From positions 1 to 64,000 of the forward strand of contig NZ_FZOD01000041.1 of the NCBI RefSeq assembly GCF_900188345.1: a DNA stretch of 64,000 bases, in the 5' to 3' direction. The notes under the pieces were generated by a model. That model searched no databases and was not told the origin of the DNA. It worked only from the letters and a program-made list of their open reading frames with translations. The position numbers and the translations under genes are program-made. The stretch is from Streptosporangium subroseum (GTDB lineage: Bacteria > Actinomycetota > Actinomycetes > Streptosporangiales > Streptosporangiaceae). Of the stretch, positions 7,180 to 18,489 are shown one piece after another; the first letter of the stretch is position 1; every line of letters begins with the position of its first letter.

Positions 7180-8418
7180 TCAACGGATCCAGCCGCCCTG
7201 GATCAGCGGATCCAGCACCTGGTGGACCGCCTGTTCCACGCTGATGCCGGTGGTGTCGATCTCCAGGTCGGCGTCCTCCGGCTCCTCGTACGGATCGGAG
7301 ATCCCGGTGAACCCGGGGATCAGCCCGGCGCGGGCCTTGGCGTAGAGGCCCTTGCGGTCGCGGCGCTCGCACTCCTCCAGCGGTGTGGACACGTGGACCA
7401 GCAGGAAGTCGGCGCCGACGCCCTCGACCATCGTGCGGACCTCGTCCCGGGTGGCGGCGTAGGGGGCGATGGGCGCGCAGATCGCCAGCCCGCCGTGCCT
7501 GGCGGCCTCGGCGGCGACGAATCCGATCCGGCGGATGTTGAGGTCGCGATCTTCCTTGGAGAAGGTCAGCCCCGCCGACAGCAGGTGGCGGACCACGTCG
7601 CCGTCGAGATGGGTCACCGTACGGCTCCCGCGCTCCAGCAGCGCGTCACGCAGCCCCCGGGCGACGGTGGACTTGCCGGAGCCGGACAGCCCGGTGAAGA
7701 AGACCACCAGCCCTCGCCGGTGCGGAGGCCCGGGAAGCGTGATGGGCTCGGGCCCGGCCAGGTGCTCGGTCGCGCCGTAGGCCTCGGCCACGTGCTCGCG
7801 CAGCTCCAGGTCGATGGAGGGCTCCTCCCGGGGCGCCAGCGGCACCGCCGCCACGAGCGTGCCCTCGGGCAGCCGGTCACGGGCCTTGAGCGCGGCCCGG
7901 ACCACGGCGGGCCCTCCCTCGCCGAACGCCAGGGGGAGCAGCAGGATCGTCGCCTCCAGCTCCTCGGCGATCGCGGTGATCTCGTCCAGGTTGTCCAGCG
8001 GGCCGCGCATGGTGACCGCCAGGACGTCCTGCTCGCCCAGCTCCTTGCGGATCTCGGCCGGGCTGCGGCGGAGCCGGGCGAACGGCCCGTGCTCGGGCGT
8101 GCCCAGGGACTCCACCGGGCCGGCGACAAAACCGTCCTGCCGTTCGGTGACGGTCAGCGCGGCGAGCGCGGCGCCCTCGGGGTCGCGGAGGATGATCTGA
8201 TCACCGGGGGCGGCCGGATGGTCGTCGGGAAGGGTGAACGTGACGGGCGCGGGCCACGGCGTGCCGTCGGCCAGCGTGCCGTGCTCGTCCACCGAGTGCG
8301 CGTCGGCCGAGCTCAGAAAGCCCTTCAGCGGATGGAAGGCGCCGGAGAGCAGCAACTCCAGATCTGCGAGCTCGCGGGCGTCGGGGGTCCACTCGAAAGG
8401 CGCCGTCATTTGCTCCAC
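7180..8418 (-). CDS. cysC: APS kinase with degenerate ATP-sulfurylase N-terminal domain
   Basis: 412 aa. The C-terminal half (residues about 230-405) is adenylylsulfate kinase: P-loop GLSGSGKSTVARGL, then HLDGDVVR, DRDLNIRRIGFVA and the KGLYAKARAG region. It makes PAPS from APS. The N-terminal half begins like ATP sulfurylase (LLLSGAFHPLKGFLSSADA, PUA-like fold) but the catalytic RNPxHxxH and HxGH-type motifs are absent, so it should not make APS. GTG 8418 is annotated; ATG 8409 is an alternative with GGAG only 3 nt away. PAPS from this enzyme would feed the sulfotransferase at 370-1224. Confidence 0.88.
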   Translation of the reverse strand: MEQMTAPFEWTPDARELADLELLLSGAFHPLKGFLSSADAHSVDEHGTLADGTPWPAPVTFTLPDDHPAAPGDQIILRDPEGAALAALTVTERQDGFVAGPVESLGTPEHGPFARLRRSPAEIRKELGEQDVLAVTMRGPLDNLDEITAIAEELEATILLLPLAFGEGGPAVVRAALKARDRLPEGTLVAAVPLAPREEPSIDLELREHVAEAYGATEHLAGPEPITLPGPPHRRGLVVFFTGLSGSGKSTVARGLRDALLERGSRTVTHLDGDVVRHLLSAGLTFSKEDRDLNIRRIGFVAAEAARHGGLAICAPIAPYAATRDEVRTMVEGVGADFLLVHVSTPLEECERRDRKGLYAKARAGLIPGFTGISDPYEEPEDADLEIDTTGISVEQAVHQVLDPLIQGGWIR

Positions 8419-8426
8419 AATCCCGA

Positions 8427-8439
8427 TCGACTTAGTCGA
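8427..8439. promoter_or_regulatory. Small palindrome upstream of the APS kinase gene
   Basis: TCGACT-T-AGTCGA, a perfect 6+1+6 inverted repeat 9 nt upstream of the annotated start. It would lie in the leader or core promoter and may be an operator or short hairpin. No known regulator is assigned. Confidence 0.35.
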
Positions 8440-8488
8440 ATTTCGTCACTCTACCTACTCCAGTTGTCCCACATCGACCGGGTGACTC

Positions 8489-9217
8489 TCAGATCAACCG
8501 GGCGAAGTGATTCTGGGGCTTGCGGATCACCATGGTTATCTCGTCGTGCGAGGCGGGCCGCCGTCCCCTGGAGAGGATCTCCACCACCGAGCAGGCGGCA
8601 CGGACCAGCTTACCGAGAGGCCCGCCCAGCGCCGGCCCGCTGGTCGCGAACACGTCGTCCGTCACCATCAGCCCGCGCATCAGGCAGAAGGAGTGCATCC
8701 CCTCACGCGAGGCGACCTGGTCGTAGACGGCGGGCAACGGGCCCACCGTGCCGGCGGGGACGAACCTGCGCCAGAGCAGCCGCCGCAGCACGGAGGGCAT
8801 CAGCCGGTCGCACGTCCCGTAGGCCGACGCCCGGTCGCGCATCCGGATCAGCAGCAGCCCGCCCGGCCGCAGGCCGGTGAGCATCCGGTCGAGCACCAGC
8901 TCGGGATGCTCGATCCGCTCCAGCAGGAACGACACGTAGACGACGTCGAACGACCGCGGGGGCATCGGCACCGACCGCAGGTCGCCCAGCGTCCAGGCGT
9001 CGAGGCCCTTACGGGCGGACATGCACGCCCGCAGCGCCGGCAGGTCCTCGTCGATCCCGATGACCCGGGTCTCCGACTGCGCGGGCTCCAGCGCGTTGGG
9101 CCAGCCGCACCCGGCGATCAGGACGTCGAGCCGCCGGCCGAACTGGCCGATCCGCTGCTCCCGGACGCGCCGACTTAACAGGTCGTCTCGCGCGACGACC
9201 GACCTCACCTCAGACAT
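8489..9217 (-). CDS. Class I SAM-dependent methyltransferase
   Basis: 242 aa. Motif I is IAGCGWPNALEP with the following acidic VIGIDED; the motif post-I/II region is SFDVVYVSFLLERIEHPELVLDRM and motif III is GLRPGGLLLIRM. This is the Methyltransf_11-like Rossmann fold. The first glycine-rich loop reads GCGWP rather than GxGxG. ATG 9217 is used; an in-frame TTG at 9235 is possible. It follows the APS kinase in the opposite transcriptional order and might modify a sugar or lipid in the same pathway, but nothing in the sequence fixes the substrate. Confidence 0.75.
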   Translation of the reverse strand: MSEVRSVVARDDLLSRRVREQRIGQFGRRLDVLIAGCGWPNALEPAQSETRVIGIDEDLPALRACMSARKGLDAWTLGDLRSVPMPPRSFDVVYVSFLLERIEHPELVLDRMLTGLRPGGLLLIRMRDRASAYGTCDRLMPSVLRRLLWRRFVPAGTVGPLPAVYDQVASREGMHSFCLMRGLMVTDDVFATSGPALGGPLGKLVRAACSVVEILSRGRRPASHDEITMVIRKPQNHFARLI

Positions 9218-9369
9218 GCCACCGAGAGTAGTCAATCACTCACGATTAGTAGTGCATTTCCGGCTCCTTACGGGTGAGAGCGCCAGTGCAAGTAACCTTG
9301 GGCGGTACCCCCGTGCCCTTTCCGGCCGGGGCCTGTCGTGTTGCCGTCGTGGGGCTGTGGGCGAATCTG

Positions 9370-12900
<3,531 letters not shown>

Positions 12901-12927
12901 GCGACGTTTGTCGTGAAGGGAACGCAT

Positions 12928-13560
12928 GTGAAGTCGACTCGAGTTCGTGTCATCTTGGCGGTCGCCGCCGCGGGTGTCGCGCTGACCGCCTGCTCTCCGT
13001 CGCAGGCCGGCGCCGCCGCCATCGTGGGTAAGGATCGGATCAGCGCCGGCGAGCTGGACAAAAACGTGCGGGAGTACGAGGCCGCGCTGGCCAAGGCCAA
13101 CGTCTCCGCCTCCCAGTTGCAGTTCCCGGGCAGCATCCCGCAGGTCGTGCTCTTCCAGCTCGCCACCTCCGCGCAGCGTGCGAAGGTCGCCGAGAGCAAG
13201 GGCATCACGGTCACCGAGGCCGAGATCGACCAGGTGATCTCCGGCGGGGGAGGGGCGGCCCAGTACGAGCAGCAGATGCTCCAGCAGGCGGTGGCTCCCT
13301 CGAAGACGCGCGAGTTCACCCGGGCCAGCCTGCTGATCACCAAGCTCATGGCCAAGTACGGCGGCGGCACCGACGAGGCCGCCATCCAGAAGGGCCAGGT
13401 TCAGGTGATCAAGGATCTGCAGTCCGTGCCGATCACCTGGAACCCGCGCTACGGCACCATCAACGAGCAGCGGAGCGAGCAGCAGCCGAACCTCTTCGTC
13501 GAGAGCGCCCGCTTCGGCGCGGTGCCCGCCGCTCCTCCTGCCGCTCCTCCGCAGCAGTAA
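12928..13560 (+). CDS. SurA-like N-terminal domain lipoprotein
   Basis: 210 aa. The start is taken as GTG 12928 because AAGGGA lies 5-6 nt before it. It has a lipoprotein signal ending LTAC and then a SurA/PrsA N-domain-like helical region (AIVGKDRISAGELDKNVREYEAAL, SKGITVTEAEIDQVI) without a parvulin isomerase domain. It ends in a Pro/Ala-rich tail. Position between mfd and mazG is conserved in actinobacteria. Likely a cell-envelope chaperone-type protein; activity is unproven. Confidence 0.8.
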   Translation: MKSTRVRVILAVAAAGVALTACSPSQAGAAAIVGKDRISAGELDKNVREYEAALAKANVSASQLQFPGSIPQVVLFQLATSAQRAKVAESKGITVTEAEIDQVISGGGGAAQYEQQMLQQAVAPSKTREFTRASLLITKLMAKYGGGTDEAAIQKGQVQVIKDLQSVPITWNPRYGTINEQRSEQQPNLFVESARFGAVPAAPPAAPPQQ

Positions 13561-13570
13561 CGTCGGGGAC

Positions 13571-14515
13571 ATGCCGCTGATCGTCGTCACCACCTCGCCC
13601 CGGGTCGCCCCGGGGCTGCTCAGCCGTCACGCGTGGCAGGTCCTCGAGGACGGCCCCGTGCGCACCGGGGCCGTCGATCATCCGCTTCTGCCCTACCTCG
13701 CGGAGGCCGGGGTGAGGGTGGAGGTCGTGACGCCGGACCCGGCCGCGCTGGTCCGTGAGGCCCAGGCCGGGACGGTCGTGTGGCTGGAGGCCGACGAGGC
13801 GATGATGCGCTCCATCGGCTACGCCGCGGTGGCGCTCGACGATCCGCCGGTGATCGAGGTCGTGCCCGGCTCCTACGACCTGCCGGGGGCGCGGCTGCTC
13901 GACCTGGTCTCGGTGATGGACCGGCTCAGGGTGAACTGCCCGTGGGACGCCGAGCAGACCCACGAGTCGCTGGCGCCGTACCTCCTCGAAGAGGCCTACG
14001 AGGTGCTGGAGACCATCGAGGAGGGCGATCACGCCGCCCTGCGGGAGGAGCTGGGCGACCTGCTCCTCCAGGTGGCCTTCCACGCGCGGGTCGCCCATGA
14101 GCGCCCCGACGGCTTCGACATCGACGACGTGGCCGACGCGATCGTCTCCAAGCTCGTCCGCCGTCATCCGCACGTGTTCGCCGAGACCAAGGTCGACGGT
14201 GCGGAGGAGGTCAGCGACAACTGGGAGACCATCAAGGCAGCCGAGCGCGCGGCCAAGAACGGCGGCGACTCGGGCTCGGTCGTGGACGGCGTCCCGATGG
14301 GCCAGCCCGCCCTCTCCCTCGCCGCCCAGCTGCTTCGGCGTGCCGAGCGCGTGGGGGCCCCGGCCGAGCTGCCCTCCGAGTTTCCCGCGGAGGGACTCGG
14401 GGCGCGGCTCTTCGAGCTCGTACGGCAGGCGCACGCGGCCGGCCTCGACCCGGAGGCCGAGCTGCGCGCCGTCGCCCGCGTCTACCGCGACCGGGTCCGC
14501 GGCCGGGAGTCTTGA
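13571..14515 (+). CDS. mazG: Nucleoside triphosphate pyrophosphohydrolase MazG
   Basis: 314 aa. The MazG domain lies in the C-terminal part: LDLVSVMDRLRVNCPWDAEQT, then EEAYEVLETIEEGD and EELGDLLLQVAFHARVA give the EExxE and ExxD metal-binding helices. It hydrolyses (d)NTPs to NMP and pyrophosphate, a nucleotide-pool cleaning role. Residues 1-115 are the extra N-terminal domain found in actinobacterial members, Rossmann-like and weakly tetrapyrrole-methylase-like. The gene starts 10 nt after the SurA-like gene, so both are probably co-transcribed. Confidence 0.9.
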   Translation: MPLIVVTTSPRVAPGLLSRHAWQVLEDGPVRTGAVDHPLLPYLAEAGVRVEVVTPDPAALVREAQAGTVVWLEADEAMMRSIGYAAVALDDPPVIEVVPGSYDLPGARLLDLVSVMDRLRVNCPWDAEQTHESLAPYLLEEAYEVLETIEEGDHAALREELGDLLLQVAFHARVAHERPDGFDIDDVADAIVSKLVRRHPHVFAETKVDGAEEVSDNWETIKAAERAAKNGGDSGSVVDGVPMGQPALSLAAQLLRRAERVGAPAELPSEFPAEGLGARLFELVRQAHAAGLDPEAELRAVARVYRDRVRGRES

Positions 14516-14663
14516 CGGGGAGCTGCTCGGTCTCCGGCTCCGTCGTCTTCGGGGCCGCCGGACACCGGGAGTTCGCTCGCCGCCCCGATGGCGGCCACCG
14601 TACCGGTTGGTAGGCCTCGGTAAGCTTCTGAGGCAAACTGTCCTGCGACTTTAGGAGCGCTTC

Positions 14664-15941
14664 GTGGCTTCCATCGAGGGCGTTACCGCCCGCGAGATCC
14701 TTGACTCCCGGGGCAACCCGACGGTCGAGGTCGACATCCTCCTGGACGACGGCAGCCAGGGGCGTGCCGCGGTTCCGAGTGGTGCGTCCACCGGCCAGTT
14801 CGAGGCCGTCGAGTTGCGTGACGGCGATGAGCGCTACGGCGGCAAGGGGGTCGAGAAGGCCGTTCTCGGTGTGACCGACGAGATCGCCGACGAGATCCTC
14901 GGCTTCGACGCCACCGAGCAGCGCAGCATCGACCAGGTCATGATCGATCTGGACGGTACGCCGAACAAGGCCAAGCTGGGCGCCAACGCCATTCTGGGTG
15001 TCTCCCTGGCGGTGGCCAAGGCCGCCGCCGACAGCGCCGAGCTGCCGCTGTTCCGTTACCTCGGCGGGCCGAACGCGCACGTGCTGCCCGTCCCGATGAT
15101 GAACATCCTCAACGGTGGCGCGCACGCCGACAGCAACGTTGACATCCAGGAGTTCATGATCGCCCCGATCGGGGCCGAGACGTTCCGCGAGGCCGTGCGG
15201 ATGGGGACCGAGGTCTACCACACGCTCAAGGCCGTGCTGAAGGAGAAGGGCTACTCCACGGGGCTGGGCGACGAGGGCGGCTTCGCCCCGAGCCTGCCCT
15301 CCAACCGCGACGCGCTGGACCTGATCCTGGTCGCCATCGAGAGGGCCGGCTACGTGGCCGGCGAGGACATCGGGCTGGCGCTCGACGTGGCGGCCTCGGA
15401 GTTCCACTCGGACGGCGTCTACACCATCGACGGCAAGGGCGTGTCCTCCGCCGAGCTGATCTCCTTCTACGAGGACCTGGTCGCGAACTACCCGCTGGTC
15501 TCCATCGAGGACCCGCTGGACGAGAGCGACTGGGAGGGCTGGAACGCCATCACCAAGGCACTCGGCGACAAGGTCCAGCTGGTCGGCGACGACCTGTTCG
15601 TGACCAACCCCGAGCGTCTGGCCCGCGGCATCGCCGAGGGCACCGCCAACGCGCTGCTGGTCAAGGTCAACCAGATCGGCACCCTGACCGAGACCCTCGA
15701 CGCGGTGGACCTGGCCCATCGCAACGGGTACCGCTGCATGATGAGCCACCGTTCCGGTGAGACCGAGGACACCACGATCGCCGACCTCGCCGTGGCCACC
15801 AACTGCGGCCAGATCAAGACCGGTGCGCCCGCCCGCTCCGACCGCGTGGCCAAGTACAACCAGCTGCTCCGTATCGAGGAACTCCTCGACGACGCCGCCC
15901 GTTACGCGGGTCGCGCGGCGTTCCCGCGCTTCCAGCGGTAG
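14664..15941 (+). CDS. eno: Enolase
   Basis: 425 aa. It converts 2-phosphoglycerate to phosphoenolpyruvate. Hallmarks: ITAREILDSRGNPTVEV-like N-terminus, GASTGQFEAVELRDGD, GDEGGFAPSL, SIEDPLDESDWEGW, LVGDDLFVTNPERL, and VKVNQIGTLTET with MSHRSGETEDTTIADLAV. The GTG start at 14664 is preceded by AGGAG. A long perfect hairpin follows the stop. Confidence 0.98.
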   Translation: MASIEGVTAREILDSRGNPTVEVDILLDDGSQGRAAVPSGASTGQFEAVELRDGDERYGGKGVEKAVLGVTDEIADEILGFDATEQRSIDQVMIDLDGTPNKAKLGANAILGVSLAVAKAAADSAELPLFRYLGGPNAHVLPVPMMNILNGGAHADSNVDIQEFMIAPIGAETFREAVRMGTEVYHTLKAVLKEKGYSTGLGDEGGFAPSLPSNRDALDLILVAIERAGYVAGEDIGLALDVAASEFHSDGVYTIDGKGVSSAELISFYEDLVANYPLVSIEDPLDESDWEGWNAITKALGDKVQLVGDDLFVTNPERLARGIAEGTANALLVKVNQIGTLTETLDAVDLAHRNGYRCMMSHRSGETEDTTIADLAVATNCGQIKTGAPARSDRVAKYNQLLRIEELLDDAARYAGRAAFPRFQR

Positions 15942-15949
15942 CTTCGTCC

Positions 15950-15983
15950 TACGGTTTGCGCCCTTATCCGGGCGCAAACCGTA
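15950..15983 (+). terminator. Terminator hairpin after eno
   Basis: Perfect 14-bp stem (15950-15963 with 15970-15983) and a 6-nt loop TTATCC, starting 8 nt after the eno stop. No T-run follows, which is common for actinobacterial terminators. Confidence 0.8.
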
Positions 15984-16135
15984 CGGCGAGGAAGGTCGCC
16001 GGCCGTGTCGCGAGGTAGGTTGCCGGTCCGCCGGCGCCGCGTCGCGGAGACAGGTGGGTGACCGGTTCGGCCGGTGCCCGAGCCGTCGAGCGCGGCACGG
16101 CGGCGTGGGGGAGAGCACGGACGGGAGAAGGGCAC

Positions 16136-16543
16136 ATGGCGAAACGACCGCAGCTGACGGGACGGGCCGCGGTCCTCGCGGTCGTGGTGTGCGCGATCGC
16201 GATGAGCCTCGCCTACCCGATCAGGGAGTACGTCGCCCAGCGTCGCACCATCGCCCAGCTTCAGCAGGAGAAGGCCAGGGAGCTCGCCGCGATCAAGGAT
16301 CTGGACGATCGCAGAAAGCAGCTCCAGGACCCCGGTTACATCAAGCGGCAGGCCAGGGAGCGGCTGTTCTACTGCGACCCCGGACAGAAGTGCTACGTCG
16401 TCATGGGCGAGCAGCCCTCACCGGGCAAGGGCACGGCGGGGGAGAAGAAGGCCGTGAGGCCACCGTGGTACCAGACGCTCTGGGAGTCGGTCGAGGCGGC
16501 GGACACGGGGAAGGGCACCAAGGCGGCCAAGGCCGCGGGGTGA
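16136..16543 (+). CDS. FtsB/DivIC septum formation initiator
   Basis: 135 aa bitopic membrane protein: short cytoplasmic N-terminus, one helix (AVLAVVVCAIAMSLAYPI), then a coiled coil with LQQEKARELAAIKDLDDRRKQL and the family motif DPGYIKRQARERLFYCDPGQK. It belongs to the FtsB/DivIC divisome family. ATG 16136 has GGGAGAAGGG upstream. Eno - FtsB/DivIC - DUF501 - ppx is the usual actinobacterial order. Confidence 0.92.
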   Translation: MAKRPQLTGRAAVLAVVVCAIAMSLAYPIREYVAQRRTIAQLQQEKARELAAIKDLDDRRKQLQDPGYIKRQARERLFYCDPGQKCYVVMGEQPSPGKGTAGEKKAVRPPWYQTLWESVEAADTGKGTKAAKAAG

Positions 16544-16583
16544 CGCGGATAACCTGGATGTCGTCTTTCAGGGGGTGTCACGA

Positions 16584-17162
16584 ATGATCGATGATCGCGA
16601 CGTGGCCGCGGTGGAGCGGCAGCTCGGCCGGGCGCCACGAGGACTGCGGGCGGTGGCGCACCGCTGCCCGTGCGGGCTGCCGGACGTGGTGGAGACCGCG
16701 CCGCGGCTGCCCGACGGGTCGCCGTTCCCGACGCTTTTCTACCTGACCTGCCCGAAGGCCGCCTCGGCCATCGGAACGCTCGAGACCTCCGGGATGATGC
16801 GGAGCATGCAGGCCAGGCTCGCCGAGGATCCCGCTCTGGCGGAGGCCTACCTGGCCGCCCACACCGACTACATCGCGCGCCGCGACGAGGCCGCGGCCGA
16901 GGGTGGGCTGGAGCCGCTGCCCAGGGATATGCAGAGCACCGGGGGCATGCCCACCCGGGTCAAGTGCCTGCACGCCCTGGTCGGTCACGAGCTCGCGGTG
17001 CCGGGGAGCAACCCCTTCGGCCGCGAGGCCCTCGACGCGCTCGGCGAGTGGTGGGCGACGGGGCCGTGCTGCCGGGCCGAGGAGACGGCCGGCGCGGGGA
17101 GCGGAGGCGGCGGTGCGAACGCGGAGCCGCTCCGGCCGGCGAGGACCGGAACCGAACGCTGA
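16584..17162 (+). CDS. DUF501 family protein
   Basis: 192 aa. Conserved features are AAVERQLGRAPRGLRAVAHRCPCGLPDVVETAPRL split around a CPCG site, the FPTLFYLTCPKAASAIGTLE block and RVKCLHALVGHELAVPGSNPFG. The Cys/His positions (CPC, LTC, KCLHAL, GH) suggest metal binding but the function is unknown. ATG 16584 is chosen because a GGGGG site lies 9 nt before it; GTG 16575 is too close. The C-terminal tail past about residue 165 is Gly/Ala-rich and runs into the intergenic repeats. Confidence 0.85.
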   Translation: MIDDRDVAAVERQLGRAPRGLRAVAHRCPCGLPDVVETAPRLPDGSPFPTLFYLTCPKAASAIGTLETSGMMRSMQARLAEDPALAEAYLAAHTDYIARRDEAAAEGGLEPLPRDMQSTGGMPTRVKCLHALVGHELAVPGSNPFGREALDALGEWWATGPCCRAEETAGAGSGGGGANAEPLRPARTGTER

Positions 17163-17325
17163 GATCGGGCATCCAGACTGGAACCGAATGCTGAGGTCGG
17201 GCATCCAGCCCGAAACCAGGCGTCGAAGAGGACCGGAACCGAGCGTTGAGATCGAGCATCCAGATGTAGACCAGGCGTCGAAGAGGGCCGGGCCCGATCA
17301 CCGAGGAGGACCGGAACCGATCACG
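17141..17325. repeat. Degenerate direct repeats between DUF501 and ppx genes
   Basis: A unit of about 54 bp, with the core GGACCGGAACCGA..GCTGAGATCGGGCATCCAGA, occurs about three times (near 17144, 17178 and 17231) with partial copies near 17287 and 17308. It starts inside the end of the DUF501 gene and fills most of the gap to ppx. Confidence 0.75.
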
Positions 17326-17358
17326 ACCGTGAGCACCGAATCCCAAGGGGGAGACCAA

Positions 17359-18318
17359 GTGACCCGTGTCGCCGCGATCGACTGTGGCACCAACTCCGTC
17401 CGCCTGCTCATCGCGGACATCAACGGAGACACCCTGACCGATGTCGAACGGCGCATGGAGATCGTCCGGCTGGGCCAGGGGGTGGACAAGACCGGCAGAC
17501 TGGCGCCGGAGGCTCTGGATCGCACGTTCACCGCCATGCGCGGCTACGCGAAGCTCATCGCCCAGCACGAGGCCTCCGCGGTCCGTGTGGTGGCCACCAG
17601 CGCGACCCGCGACGCCGTCAACCGGCAGGACTTCGTGGACGGCGTACGTGAGATCTTCGGGGTGGATCCCGAGGTGATCACGGGCGCCGAGGAGGCGGAG
17701 CTGTCCTTCACCGGTGCCACCCGCGACCTGACGCGCCTCTCGCCGGAAACCGGTCTGCCCACTCCCGACGGCACCCGCCCGCCGTACCTCGTGGTGGACA
17801 TCGGCGGCGGCTCGACCGAGTTCGTGGTCGGTTCGACGCACGTGGAGGCCGCGCTGTCGGTGGACATCGGGTGCGTCCGGCTGACCGAGCGGCATCTGCG
17901 CGAGGCGGGCAACCCGCCGAGGGCCGAGGCGGTGGAAGCAGTGATCGCCGACATCGACGACGCGCTCGACCGGGTCGCGGCGGAGGTGCCGGTGGAGCGG
18001 GCGCTGACGTTGGTCGGACTCGCGGGCTCCGTCACCACCGTCGCGGGAATGGCACTTGAGCTGCCCGAATACGATCCGGCGAGAATTCACCATTCGCGAA
18101 TTACGGCAAATCAGACACATGGGATTTCTGTGCGTTTGTTGGCTATGACCACCCAGGAGCGGGCTGCCATTCCCGTCATGCATCCCGGTCGAGTCGATGT
18201 GATCGGGGTGGGGGCGCTCATCCTGGATCGGATCGTCGAGAGGTACGGCTTCACCGAGGTGGTTGTCAGCGAACACGACATTCTGGACGGAATCGCCTGG
18301 TCTGTCTCCGAATCTTAA
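17359..18318 (+). CDS. ppx: Ppx/GppA exopolyphosphatase family protein
   Basis: 319 aa. ASKHA-fold phosphatase: phosphate loop 1 AAIDCGTNSVRLLIADI at the N-terminus, ATSATRDAVNRQDF, then loop 2 LVVDIGGGSTEFVVG, and GLAGSVTTVAG. It degrades polyphosphate or pppGpp. The start is GTG 17359 with GGGGGAG 5-6 nt upstream; the frame is open much further upstream only because the intergenic repeats lack stops. The last part (after about 18060) is noticeably more AT-rich than the rest. Confidence 0.92.
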   Translation: MTRVAAIDCGTNSVRLLIADINGDTLTDVERRMEIVRLGQGVDKTGRLAPEALDRTFTAMRGYAKLIAQHEASAVRVVATSATRDAVNRQDFVDGVREIFGVDPEVITGAEEAELSFTGATRDLTRLSPETGLPTPDGTRPPYLVVDIGGGSTEFVVGSTHVEAALSVDIGCVRLTERHLREAGNPPRAEAVEAVIADIDDALDRVAAEVPVERALTLVGLAGSVTTVAGMALELPEYDPARIHHSRITANQTHGISVRLLAMTTQERAAIPVMHPGRVDVIGVGALILDRIVERYGFTEVVVSEHDILDGIAWSVSES

Positions 18319-18489
18319 TGATATCTGGACAATTCGCTTATTTGGGGAGTATTGAGGACCGCTTCTGTTTTATGGTTAAGTAAACATGCTTTAGTGAGAC
18401 TTTGCCGTGGGACCCGGGCACAGCTGGTGCCGGGGCGGCAACCGTCTTCGAAGCACATTTTGCTTCCAAACGAAACGGAGCATCCCCTC

